This document shows positions 44,481 through 51,930 of a stretch of DNA of 64,000 nucleotides, piece after piece. The notes beneath the pieces were generated by a model. It did not search any database. It was not told the origin of the DNA and worked only from the letters and a program-made list of their open reading frames with translations. A program made the position numbers and the translations under genes. How positions within the stretch are numbered: the stretch's first letter is position 1; the number at the start of each line of letters is the position of its first letter. This DNA is from Planctomycetota bacterium (GTDB taxonomy: Bacteria > Planctomycetota > UBA1135 > GCA-002686595): positions 1-64,000 of the forward strand of contig JADJLZ010000011.1 of the NCBI GenBank assembly GCA_016709875.1. The letters are read 5' to 3'.

Positions 44481-45524
44481 ATGAGAACAGCATTCACTTG
44501 CGCCCTGCTCGCCCTCGCGGGCGGCGTCACCCTCGGCACCGACTACACCAAGGAGCGCGCGGTCAAGGTCGACAGCGAGTTCTCGCTCTCGCGGGAGGTG
44601 ACCGAGATGACGATGGAGCGCGACGGCGAACCGGTCGACATGCCCGACCGCGGAAACGGGAAGACCGAGCAGAACTGGCACATCGTCCAGGTGGACACGG
44701 TGCAGGAGCGCGACGGCAAGAAGCCGAGCAAGGTCAAGCGCCACTACGAGAAGGTCGGCGGCGAATTCGACATGGGCGACAACCAGGTTGAGCTCTCGAG
44801 CCCCTTCGACGCGACGACGCTCGAGCTCACGGCCGACGGCGACGACGTCAAGGTCGAGGTCGTCGAGGGCGCGAAGCCCGATCACGACGGTGCGCTCGAA
44901 GGCCACAAGCTCGGCCTCGCGCTCGACGCGCTGCTGCCCGGCAAGGAAGTCGAGAAGGACGCGAGCTGGGACCTCGACAAGCAGCAGATCAACCACGCCC
45001 TCGGTCTGGACCTGCGCAAGGCGCTCTACCCGCCCCAGCAGCGCGAGGACACCTCCGGTGGCGACAGCGGCGGCGGTGGTCGCCGGCGCGGCGGCTTCGG
45101 TCGCGGCGGTGGCATGGGTGGCATCCCCGCCGACGCGGACTGGACCGGCAAGGCGCACCTCGTCTCGCTCGACGAGGACGTCGATGGCGTGAAGTGCGCC
45201 AAGATCGAGATCGAGATCAGCGCGCACGGCGACCTGCCCGAGCCGCAGATGGGCGGAGGCCGCGGCCGCGGTCGCATGCTCGAGCCCGAGAGCGCGCTGC
45301 CGCTCCTGGCGAGCACCTACTCGATCGAGGCCAAGGGCGAGTTCACCTTCGCGATCGAAGGCAAGCGTCCGGTCAAGCTCGAGCTCGAGGGCACGATGGA
45401 GACCGTGACCGACCGCGAGATGACGCGCCAGGAGAGCACGATGAAGATCCACTCGAAGACACAGGGCAAGCTGAAGCTCAAGGTCGACGTGAGTGAGCAG
45501 GCTCTGGAGAAGGAAGCGAAGTAG
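44481..45524 (+). CDS. Secreted protein of unknown function with Gly/Arg-rich insert
   Basis: 347 residues. A short signal peptide (MRTAFTCALLALAGGVTLGT) leads into a highly charged beta-rich protein (SEFSLSREVTEMTMERDGEP, HIVQVDTVQERDGKKPSKVK, HRLGLAL-type segments around GHKLGLALDALLPGKEVEKD). Residues ~193-215 are an unusual GGDSGGGGRRRGGFGRGGGM stretch with a second GGGRGRGRM later. The C-terminal part is amphipathic and Lys-rich (KIHSKTQGKLKLKVDVSEQA). Conserved-looking but unrecognised; perhaps a periplasmic beta-barrel or lipid-binding fold. A GC hairpin follows the stop. Confidence 0.65.
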   Translation: MRTAFTCALLALAGGVTLGTDYTKERAVKVDSEFSLSREVTEMTMERDGEPVDMPDRGNGKTEQNWHIVQVDTVQERDGKKPSKVKRHYEKVGGEFDMGDNQVELSSPFDATTLELTADGDDVKVEVVEGAKPDHDGALEGHKLGLALDALLPGKEVEKDASWDLDKQQINHALGLDLRKALYPPQQREDTSGGDSGGGGRRRGGFGRGGGMGGIPADADWTGKAHLVSLDEDVDGVKCAKIEIEISAHGDLPEPQMGGGRGRGRMLEPESALPLLASTYSIEAKGEFTFAIEGKRPVKLELEGTMETVTDREMTRQESTMKIHSKTQGKLKLKVDVSEQALEKEAK

Positions 45525-45536
45525 GCTTCTTCCACG

Positions 45537-47018
45537 CTATTGCGGCACCCAAGGCGGCGGCACCAGCCGCCGCTTTGCGTCGCTAGAGCGCGCGACGTCG
45601 TCGCGGCCCGGATCGGGCGCGTCGAAATCGCGGTCCCAGAGCTGGCAGGTGACCTGTTTGTGGCGCTGGTCGAGCGCCTCGCAGTAGTTCGAGAAGATGC
45701 AGCGGCGGATCTGGCTGCCGCGGCCCGTCTCCATCTTCCGCCACCAGTCCGGATCGGCGAGCGACTGGCGCGCGGCGGCGACGAAATCGCAGTCGGCTTC
45801 GCGCAGCGCGCGCTCGGCGAGTTCGAAGGAGTTGATCCCGCCCGCCCCGCCGATCGGCGTCTCGAAACCGGCGGCGCGCACCGCGGCGCGGATCGCGCGC
45901 GAGAGCTCGAGATTGCGGCCGAAGGGCCCGCGCGCGTCGATCGTGCGCGTGGGCATGCACTCCTGCCCGCTCGGGCCGGTGTAGGGATAGGCCGCCTCGC
46001 CGACCTTGGGCTGCTTCGCGTCCTCGAAGCGGCCGCCCTTGCTGACCGAGACGAAGTCGATGCCCGCGCGCGCGAGCTCGGTCGCGTAGAAGGCGGCGTC
46101 CTCGACGCGGCTGCCGCCTTCGATGACCTCGTCGCCGAGGAGGCGGCAGCCGACGGTGAAATCGGAGCCGACGCGCGTGCGCACGGCGGCGAGCACCTCG
46201 AGCGGGAGGCGCACGCGCGCCTTGGGCGAGCCGCCGTAGCCGTCCGCGCGCGTGTTGGTGCGCGAGAGGAAGGAGGCCATCGTGTAGGCATGCGCGTAGT
46301 GCAGCTCGACGCCGTCGAAACCGGCCAGGCGCGCGCGCTGCGCGGCGTCGGCGAAGAGTTCGGGCAGGACGCGCGGGAGCTCGGCGATGTGCGGCAGGTG
46401 CGTGTCGGTGACGCGCTCGCGCGCGCCGAATTCCAGGTCCTCGCGCTCGCGCGGGGAGAGCAGGGCCAGCAGTCGCTCGTGCGGCAACGCGAGCAGCGCC
46501 TCGCGCACGGCCTCGTCGCTCGCGCCCGGGAGGCGCAGACCCGCGCGGTGCTCCTCGCGCAGGACGAGGAAGCGCCGCAGGTACTTCTCCTTCTCGGGCC
46601 GGCGGCGGATGCCGAGGAAGTCGATGATCTGCACGAAAAGGCGCGTCGCGCCGCCGCTGCGCTCGCGCACCACACGTGTGAGCTCGGAGAGGCCGGGCAC
46701 GAAGCGCTCGCCGCCGATGCGCAGCAGCGGGCCGCTCGGCACGTCGCGGATGCCGGTCGCCTCGACCACGATCACGCCCGGCCGTCCGTCGGCGAGGCGA
46801 CCGTACCAGTCGAGGATGTCGGGCGTCACGCTGCCGTCCTCGATCGATCTCCAGGGAACCATCGCCGGCACCCAGCTGCGCGTGCGCGCGACGCAGACGC
46901 CGTAGCGGATGGGGGAGAAGAGCAGGCTGCGCTGCGCCTCTTCGCGCGTCGGCCAGCGCTCGGGCGGGAGCTTCGCCTGCGCAGGGTGGACGAGGTTCGT
47001 AGTCGGTTCCGGTTGCAC
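45537..47018 (-). CDS. OYE-family NADH:flavin oxidoreductase
   Basis: From GTG 47018 the product is 493 residues. FMN-barrel features of the old yellow enzyme family: SWVPAMVPWRSIEDGSVTPD, GVIVVEATGIRDVPSGPLLR, RLFVQIIDFL, GFDGVELHYAHAYTMASFLS (HYAHAY holds the catalytic H-x2-(N/H)-Y pattern), TNTRADGYGGSPKARVRLPL, IGGAGGINSF, FVAAARQSLADPDW. A C-terminal Cys pair (RRCIFSNYC) could relate to an iron-sulfur or structural site. It reduces activated double bonds using FMN. It resembles the reductase half of 2-aminobenzoyl-CoA monooxygenase/reductase-type enzymes in family terms. Transcribed divergently from the SDR-RidA pair. Confidence 0.85.
   Translation of the reverse strand: MQPEPTTNLVHPAQAKLPPERWPTREEAQRSLLFSPIRYGVCVARTRSWVPAMVPWRSIEDGSVTPDILDWYGRLADGRPGVIVVEATGIRDVPSGPLLRIGGERFVPGLSELTRVVRERSGGATRLFVQIIDFLGIRRRPEKEKYLRRFLVLREEHRAGLRLPGASDEAVREALLALPHERLLALLSPREREDLEFGARERVTDTHLPHIAELPRVLPELFADAAQRARLAGFDGVELHYAHAYTMASFLSRTNTRADGYGGSPKARVRLPLEVLAAVRTRVGSDFTVGCRLLGDEVIEGGSRVEDAAFYATELARAGIDFVSVSKGGRFEDAKQPKVGEAAYPYTGPSGQECMPTRTIDARGPFGRNLELSRAIRAAVRAAGFETPIGGAGGINSFELAERALREADCDFVAAARQSLADPDWWRKMETGRGSQIRRCIFSNYCEALDQRHKQVTCQLWDRDFDAPDPGRDDVARSSDAKRRLVPPPWVPQ
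45554..45573 (+). terminator. Possible terminator hairpin between convergent genes
   Basis: GCGGCGGC, loop ACCA, GCCGCCGC followed by TTTG: a perfect 8-bp GC stem 30 bp after the stop of the 44481 gene. It overlaps the last codons of the convergent oxidoreductase. The T-tract is weak. Confidence 0.45.
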
Positions 47019-47032
47019 GATCGGTGTGGCAC

Positions 47033-47038
47033 ACTCTA
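47033..47038 (-). promoter_or_regulatory. TAGAGT, short-leader -10-like element
   Basis: On the minus strand TAGAGT lies 14 nt before GTG 47018 and matches the hexamer used by other genes here. It supports that start codon for the oxidoreductase. Confidence 0.4.
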
Positions 47039-47042
47039 GCGG

Positions 47043-47855
47043 ATGAGCACGACTCACGTGGCCTTCGTCACGGGCGCTGGGCGCGGCATCGGCGCCGCGA
47101 TCGCGCGCCGTCTCGCGCACCATGGCGTCGCGTTGATCCTCGGCGCGCGCAGCCAGGAGGCGACGGCCTCGCTGACCATGAAGATCCGTCACTCGGGCGG
47201 GCAGGCTTGGCCGGTGTACCTCGACGTCAGCGATCCGGAGACGATCCAAGAGGCGCTCGATCTCGTGCGCGATCTCGACCGCAACCTCGGGCCGGTCGAC
47301 ACGCTGGTCAACAACGCAGGCATCGCGATCACGGCACCGTTCCTGCGCCACGGGCGCGAGGGCGGCGAGGACCTGTACCTGAAGCACATGGCGACCAACT
47401 TCCACGGCGCGCGGCGCATGATCGAGGCGCTCGCGCCCGCGATGCTCGAGCGCGGCCACGGCCGAATCGTCAACATCGGCTCCTCCGCGGCGCTGCAGGG
47501 CTACGCCTACGCCGCGGCCTACGTCGCGAGCAAGCACGCGCTGCTCGGCTACAGCCGCTGCGCCGCGCTCGATCTGGGCCGCAGCGGCGTCACGCTCAAC
47601 ACGATCTGTCCGCACTACGTCGATTCGCCGATGACCGAAGGCACCGTCGAGCGCATCGTCGCCAAGACGGGCAAGAGCGCGGAGGAGACGCGCGCTTTCC
47701 TCGCGGCGCAGAATCCCGGCGGCGCGCTGGTCACCGAGGACGAGGTCGCGGAGCTCGCTCTCGAACTCATCGTCGGCACGCGCAACGGTGCTGTGATCGA
47801 ACTGCTCGGAGGCGGCCAGCGCCGCGAGGTCGAAAGCGGGGTCGCGAACGCATGA
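47043..47855 (+). CDS. Short-chain dehydrogenase/reductase
   Basis: 270 residues. Rossmann motif FVTGAGRGIGAAIARRL, NNAGIAIT, the catalytic Ser in VNIGSSAALQG and the YVASK Tyr/Lys pair. SVTLNTICPHYVDSPMTEGT-type sequence follows the active site as in classical SDRs. Overlaps RidA by 4 bp (ATGA). Together with the neighbouring CoA-ester enzymes it may act as a 3-hydroxyacyl-CoA dehydrogenase, which is inference from context. Confidence 0.88.
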   Translation: MSTTHVAFVTGAGRGIGAAIARRLAHHGVALILGARSQEATASLTMKIRHSGGQAWPVYLDVSDPETIQEALDLVRDLDRNLGPVDTLVNNAGIAITAPFLRHGREGGEDLYLKHMATNFHGARRMIEALAPAMLERGHGRIVNIGSSAALQGYAYAAAYVASKHALLGYSRCAALDLGRSGVTLNTICPHYVDSPMTEGTVERIVAKTGKSAEETRAFLAAQNPGGALVTEDEVAELALELIVGTRNGAVIELLGGGQRREVESGVANA

Positions 47856-48256
47856 AGATCGAGATCGTGCAGCCCGAGGGCTGGAAGAAGCCCAAGGGCT
47901 ACGCCAACGCGATCGCGCTCAGCGGCGCATCAAAGCTCGTCTTCGTCGCCGGTCAGGTCGCCTGGGACGCGCAGGAGAAGCTCGTCGGCCGCGGCGACTT
48001 CGGCGCGCAATTCGAGCAGGCGCTGCGCAACGTCGTCACGGTGCTGCGCGCCTCGGGCGCCGAGCCGGCGCACATCGTGCGCCTCACGGTCTACGTGACC
48101 GACAAGCAGATGTACGTGGCGCACGCGAAGAAGATCGGCGTGCTCTGGAAGGAGCTCGTCGGCAAGCACTACCCGGCGATGAGCCTGGTCGAGGTCGCGG
48201 ACCTGCTCGAAGAGGGCGCGCTGGTCGAGCTCGAGGCGACGGCGGCGATCGCCTGA
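47852..48256 (+). CDS. RidA-family enamine/imine deaminase
   Basis: 134 residues, ATG overlapping the SDR stop. Family core: GYANAIALSGASKLVFVAGQ, QFEQALRNVVTVLRASGAEP, AHIVRLTVYVTDKQMYVAHA, AMSLVEVADLLEEGALVELE. The conserved Arg (VRLTVYV) and acidic residue of the RidA active site are present. RidA proteins hydrolyse reactive enamines, and relatives in aromatic pathways deaminate aminomuconate-type intermediates. That fits an amino-aromatic substrate for this gene region. Confidence 0.88.
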   Translation: MKIEIVQPEGWKKPKGYANAIALSGASKLVFVAGQVAWDAQEKLVGRGDFGAQFEQALRNVVTVLRASGAEPAHIVRLTVYVTDKQMYVAHAKKIGVLWKELVGKHYPAMSLVEVADLLEEGALVELEATAAIA

Positions 48257-48328
48257 GAAAAAGCGGCCGGGCGCGTGTCCTCGGAATCGCGAGAGGCGCT
48301 AATCTGGGATATCCCCAAGGAGGTTCTC

Positions 48329-48800
48329 GTGAAAACGCTCCCCAGCTTCGCCGCCCTGTGCGCGCTCTCCCTGTGCGCACACTCACAGGATGTGTACGTC
48401 GATCTGCAGCCGTCCGGGAGCGGGTGGAGGCGGGCAGGGCTGCCGGGTGTCTGGAATCCGGTTCAGGCCACCGGGACGACCGGGCTCGTCTCCGCGACGG
48501 GCGCGCCGACGAGCGTCGACCTCGATGTGATCTCCTTCGCGTCGAGCACTTTCTTCAGCCACTAGCAAGGGGCTGCGGAGGAGGACTTCGGGGCAGGAAC
48601 GGGGCGGGCTGGGGGCGCAAGCGGCTCACAAAGCGGACGGGGGGCAGGCGCCGACGGCGACTTCGACACCAGCTGGCGACTGGCGACTGACCAGGACGGC
48701 GTACTACCAGGTCTACTACCGCGATCCGAACCCGTCCTTCTGCCCGGCTCCGACGGGCGCGACGTACAACATCACGAACGCGCTGAGAGTCTTCTGGTAG
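48329..48800 (+). pseudogene. Secreted protein reduced to its signal peptide and C-terminal module
   Basis: GTG 48329 has a perfect AAGGAGG at 48317-48323 and a TAATCT box at 48300-48305. It begins VKTLPSFAALCALSLCAHSQ (signal peptide), DVYVDLQPSGSGWRRAGLPG. The frame stops at 48565. At 48694-48800, in another frame, the DNA encodes YYQVYYRDPNPSFCPAPTGA then TYNITNALRVFW-stop, the end of the C-terminal module seen at 23.8 kb. The repeat domain between them is gone, leaving ~130 bp of G-rich junk. Start signals, export signal and tail survive; the body was deleted. Confidence 0.7.
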
Positions 48801-48827
48801 GAGGCGCGCCGGCCAGGGAGCGCTGGC

Positions 48828-48833
48828 TAGAAT
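48828..48833 (+). promoter_or_regulatory. TAGAAT, short-leader -10-like element
   Basis: TAGAAT 9 nt before ATG 48843; no Shine-Dalgarno lies between, so a leaderless or nearly leaderless mRNA is likely for the enoyl-CoA hydratase operon. Confidence 0.45.
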
Positions 48834-48842
48834 CCGGGTCCG

Positions 48843-49664
48843 ATGAACCCGAAGACCTTCCGCTACACCGAGGCCGACGGCGTCGGCACGATCCGGCTCG
48901 ACCGGCCCGAGCGCTTGAACGCGCTGACCTTCGACAGCTACGCCGAGCTGACGCAGACCTTCGCCGCGCTGGGCAAGCGCGACAGCGTGCGCTGCGTGGT
49001 GGTCACCGGCACCGGGCGCGCCTTCTGCACGGGCGGCGACGTGCTCGACATCATCGGGCGGCTCTTCGACGTGCCGGTCGCCGACGTGCACGCCTTCACG
49101 CGCATGACGTGCAAGTTGATCGAGAACATGCGCAAGCTCGAGAAGCCGATCCTCGCCAGCCTGAACGGCACGACCTGCGGCGCGGGCGCGGTGATCGCGG
49201 CCGCGGCGGATCTGCGCATCGCCGCCGAGAGCGCCAAGATCGCGTTCCTATTCACCAAGGTCGGCCTGTGCGGCGCGGACATGGGTGCGGCCTGGCTCTT
49301 GCCGCGCATCGTGGGCCTCTCGAACGCGACCGAACTCCTGATGCTGGGCGATTTCATCTCGGCGCAGCGCGCGCACGAAGTGGGCCTCTACAACAAGGTC
49401 GTGCCCGACGCGGAGCTCGCGGCGGCGACGGCGGAATGGGCGCGCAAGCTCGCCAGCGGCCCAAGCCTGGGTCTCGCCGCCACCAAGCGCATGCTCAACG
49501 CCGAGGCCTCGATGCCGCTCGAGGCCGCGATGTCGGCCGAGGCCTGGATCCAGGCCGAGTGCATGGCGCACCCGGACTACCGCGAGGCCTACCAGGCCTT
49601 CGTCGAGAAGCGCGCGCCGAACTTCGTGCAGAACTGGCCCGGTGCGGCCAAGGCGCACGCGTGA
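48843..49664 (+). CDS. Enoyl-CoA hydratase/isomerase family protein
   Basis: 273 residues of the crotonase fold: GTIRLDRPERLNALTFDSYA, GTGRAFCTGGDVLDI (first oxyanion-hole loop), SLNGTTCGAGAVIAAAADLR (second), GLCGADMGAAWLLPRIVG. Where classical hydratases have a catalytic Glu, the GADMG segment offers Asp, as in dienoyl-CoA isomerase-type members. So hydration versus isomerisation cannot be decided. First gene of a five-gene run; its stop overlaps the acyl-CoA dehydrogenase GTG by 4 bp. Confidence 0.88.
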   Translation: MNPKTFRYTEADGVGTIRLDRPERLNALTFDSYAELTQTFAALGKRDSVRCVVVTGTGRAFCTGGDVLDIIGRLFDVPVADVHAFTRMTCKLIENMRKLEKPILASLNGTTCGAGAVIAAAADLRIAAESAKIAFLFTKVGLCGADMGAAWLLPRIVGLSNATELLMLGDFISAQRAHEVGLYNKVVPDAELAAATAEWARKLASGPSLGLAATKRMLNAEASMPLEAAMSAEAWIQAECMAHPDYREAYQAFVEKRAPNFVQNWPGAAKAHA

Positions 49665-50815
49665 AGGCCGTGCATCCGCTGCTCGCGGAGTTGCGCGCGC
49701 GCGCCAAGGCGGCTGCGCAGGGTACGGAAGCGCGCCTGGACGCCTTGAGCGAGCGCGAGGCGGCGCTCGAGGCGCTGCGCATCGTGCGCAAGGCGGGACT
49801 GGTCGCGTACACGGTGCCCGAACGCGACGGCGGAGCGCATGCGGGCGGCCTGTGCACTCCCGAGACGGTCAGCGCGCGCGCCCTGTGCGCCCTGCGCGAC
49901 GAACTCGCCTGGCAGCACGGCCTGCTCGACCTGATGCTCGTCGAGCAGGGCCTCGGTTCCTTTCCGGTGGCGCTCGGCGGCACTCCCGAACTGCGTGCGG
50001 AACTCCTGCCCGCCGTGGCGAGCGGCGAACGGATCGCGGCCTTCGCGCTGACCGAACCCGACGCGGGCTCCAATCTCTCCGACATCACGACGCGCGCCAC
50101 GCGCACGAAGCACGGTTGGCGGCTCGACGGCACCAAGACCTTCATCACCAACGCGGGCATCGCGCACTTCTACACCGTCCTCGCGCGCACGCGCGGCGAG
50201 CCGGGCGAGGAGGGCCTCTCGATGTTCTGCGTGAACGCCGACGCCAAGGGCCTCTCGGTCTCGCCCTTCGAGGTGCTCGCGCCGCATCCGATCGGCGAAG
50301 TGCGTTTCGATGCCGTGGAGGTGCAAGAGCGCGCGCTGCTCGGCCGCGAGCACGAGGGCACGGCGCTCGCGCTCGCGACGCTCGCACGCTTCCGCACAGG
50401 TGTCGCCGCCGCCGCAAACGGCTTCGCGCGCCGCGCACTGGACGAGTCGATGGCGCACCTCTCGCGGCGCAAGCAGTTCGGCCGGCCGCTCGCGACCTTC
50501 CAGGCGCTGCGCTTCGACGTGGCCGAGATGGACGTGCGCCTGCGCGCGGGACAATTGCTCGTGGACGAGGCCGCCGAGCTCGTCGACGAGGGCGGCCGTG
50601 CGAGCGCCGCGGTCGCGCGCGCGAAGTTGTTCGCGACCGAGAACGCTTCCTGGATCTGCGACCGCGCGGTGCAGCACTTCGGCGGGCTGGGTGTGAAGCG
50701 CGGGACGGTGGTCGAGCGCCTCTTCCGCGACACGCGCGCGCTGCGCATCTACGAGGGCACCAGCGAGATCCAGAGGCTGGTCCTGGCGCGGGAGCTGTTC
50801 GGGGGACGGGGCTGA
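49661..50815 (+). CDS. Acyl-CoA dehydrogenase
   Basis: 384 residues from GTG 49661, overlapping the upstream stop (GTGA). FAD-binding and substrate motifs: FALTEPDAGSNLSDITTRAT, GTKTFITNAGIAHFYTVLAR, SRRKQFGRPLATFQALRFDV, QHFGGLGVKRGTVVERLFRD, and the catalytic Glu in ALRIYEGTSEIQRLVLAREL. It oxidises an acyl-CoA to the enoyl-CoA, coupling naturally to the upstream hydratase. Electron acceptor would be ETF, not encoded here. Confidence 0.9.
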   Translation: MKAVHPLLAELRARAKAAAQGTEARLDALSEREAALEALRIVRKAGLVAYTVPERDGGAHAGGLCTPETVSARALCALRDELAWQHGLLDLMLVEQGLGSFPVALGGTPELRAELLPAVASGERIAAFALTEPDAGSNLSDITTRATRTKHGWRLDGTKTFITNAGIAHFYTVLARTRGEPGEEGLSMFCVNADAKGLSVSPFEVLAPHPIGEVRFDAVEVQERALLGREHEGTALALATLARFRTGVAAAANGFARRALDESMAHLSRRKQFGRPLATFQALRFDVAEMDVRLRAGQLLVDEAAELVDEGGRASAAVARAKLFATENASWICDRAVQHFGGLGVKRGTVVERLFRDTRALRIYEGTSEIQRLVLARELFGGRG

Positions 50816-50831
50816 GCTCGCTGCGGGGTGG

Positions 50832-50837
50832 TAGAAT
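50832..50837 (+). promoter_or_regulatory. TAGAAT, short-leader -10-like element
   Basis: TAGAAT 13 nt before ATG 50851; the intervening sequence is C-rich and has no ribosome-binding site. Confidence 0.45.
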
Positions 50838-50850
50838 CCAGCGCCCCCCC

Positions 50851-51216
50851 ATGCCGAAGTTCCAGCGCCACGTCTTCATCTGCACCAACGAGCGCGACCC
50901 CTCCGATGCGCGCGGCTGCTGCTCGGCGAGCGGCTCTCAGGAGGTCGTCGAGGCCTTCAAGAAGAAGCTGCACGCGGCCGGGCTGAAGCGCATCGTGCGC
51001 CCGAACAAGGCCGGCTGCCTCGACCAGTGCGCGCACGGCGTCGCGGTCGTCGTCTATCCCGAACAGGTCTGGTACGGGCGCGTGACGCCCGCCGACGTGG
51101 ACGAGATCGTCGAGCAGCACCTCCTGGGCGGCAAGCCCGTCGCGCGACTCGTGATCCCCGACACTGAACTCACCGGTATCGAACCCGCGGCACGCAAGGT
51201 GCCCGAAAACTCCTGA
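50851..51216 (+). CDS. Thioredoxin-like [2Fe-2S] ferredoxin
   Basis: 121 residues. RHVFICTNERDPSDARGCCS and IVRPNKAGCLDQCAHGVAVV supply the cluster ligands C11, C23 or C24, C56 and C60, the spacing of the thioredoxin-like 2Fe-2S family. VVYPEQVWYGRVTPADVDEI follows, with a C-terminal extension (PDTELTGIEPAARKV). It probably donates electrons to a redox enzyme in the same gene run; the PaaC-like protein 10 bp downstream or an oxygenase encoded elsewhere is a candidate. Confidence 0.88.
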   Translation: MPKFQRHVFICTNERDPSDARGCCSASGSQEVVEAFKKKLHAAGLKRIVRPNKAGCLDQCAHGVAVVVYPEQVWYGRVTPADVDEIVEQHLLGGKPVARLVIPDTELTGIEPAARKVPENS

Positions 51217-51226
51217 GGAAGCGCTG

Positions 51227-51925
51227 ATGCCCGTCCAAGAGCTCGACGAGGAAACCAAGAGCCTGCTGCGCAAGATCGTCGAGCGCCAGGCCTACCGGCA
51301 GATGATGCTGGAGAAGATCCGCGGCCACGGACTCAAATTCGTGCCCGACATCGACGCGCAGATCCTGCTCGCGCAGGACATCGTGCACTCGCTCAAGCTG
51401 ATGCAGCAGATCGAGCTGCTCTACACGCAGATCGGCGGCGCGGATCTCGTGATGGCGACGCGCGACATGATGGAGCGCATCCCGTACCCGGCCTCGCGCC
51501 TCGAGCTCGCGATCTGCCTCGCGCTGTGCGACCGCGCCGAGCGCGTCGCGGCCGAGAGCTACGTCGACTCGAGCTCGCACGAGTTCGCCGCGATCGCGCT
51601 CTCGATCCTGGCCATGGACCGCACCAGCACGCGTCAGGGCGAGGAGCTCTTCAAGGGCTTCTGCAGCGAAGCCGGCAACCGCCACGCCGCGCAGCAGATG
51701 TTCCAGCGCTGGCTCGGGATCACGATCACCGCGATGGGCCGGCCCGGCACGCCCGGGGACGAGCGCGCGTTCGCGCTCAAGATCCGCAAGCAGAAGTGCG
51801 CCGATTCGGTGCGGCAGTACGTCGAGGAACTGAAGCCGCTGATGAAGAGCTGCCACCTCGTGCTGCCGAGCGCGGCGGCGATGGGCGTGGAGCTGCCGAA
51901 GGAACTCGCCGGGCTGGCGGGCTGA
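51227..51925 (+). CDS. Ferritin-fold protein related to phenylacetyl-CoA oxygenase subunits (PaaA/PaaC-like)
   Basis: 232 mostly helical residues. Segments such as ELAICLALCDRAERVAAESY, SSHEFAAIALSILAMDRTST, GEELFKGFCSEAGNRHAAQQ, MFQRWLGI and the ending YVEELKPLMKSCHLVLPSAA follow the helical order of PaaA/PaaC proteins. The second E-x2-H metal motif, expected around ILAEEEAH in catalytic members, reads ILAMDRTS. The protein may therefore lack a di-iron centre, like the structural subunit PaaC. It sits between the ferredoxin (10 bp) and the kynureninase-like gene (5 bp). A partner role in ring or CoA-ester oxygenation is plausible but unproven. Confidence 0.6.
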   Translation: MPVQELDEETKSLLRKIVERQAYRQMMLEKIRGHGLKFVPDIDAQILLAQDIVHSLKLMQQIELLYTQIGGADLVMATRDMMERIPYPASRLELAICLALCDRAERVAAESYVDSSSHEFAAIALSILAMDRTSTRQGEELFKGFCSEAGNRHAAQQMFQRWLGITITAMGRPGTPGDERAFALKIRKQKCADSVRQYVEELKPLMKSCHLVLPSAAAMGVELPKELAGLAG

Positions 51926-51930
51926 GGCGC

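Noticed and set aside
45540..47039. 499-codon plus-strand frame opposite the OYE-type oxidoreductase
   Set aside because: No domain, skewed Arg/Ala/Glu content; the minus strand has a complete FMN-barrel protein.
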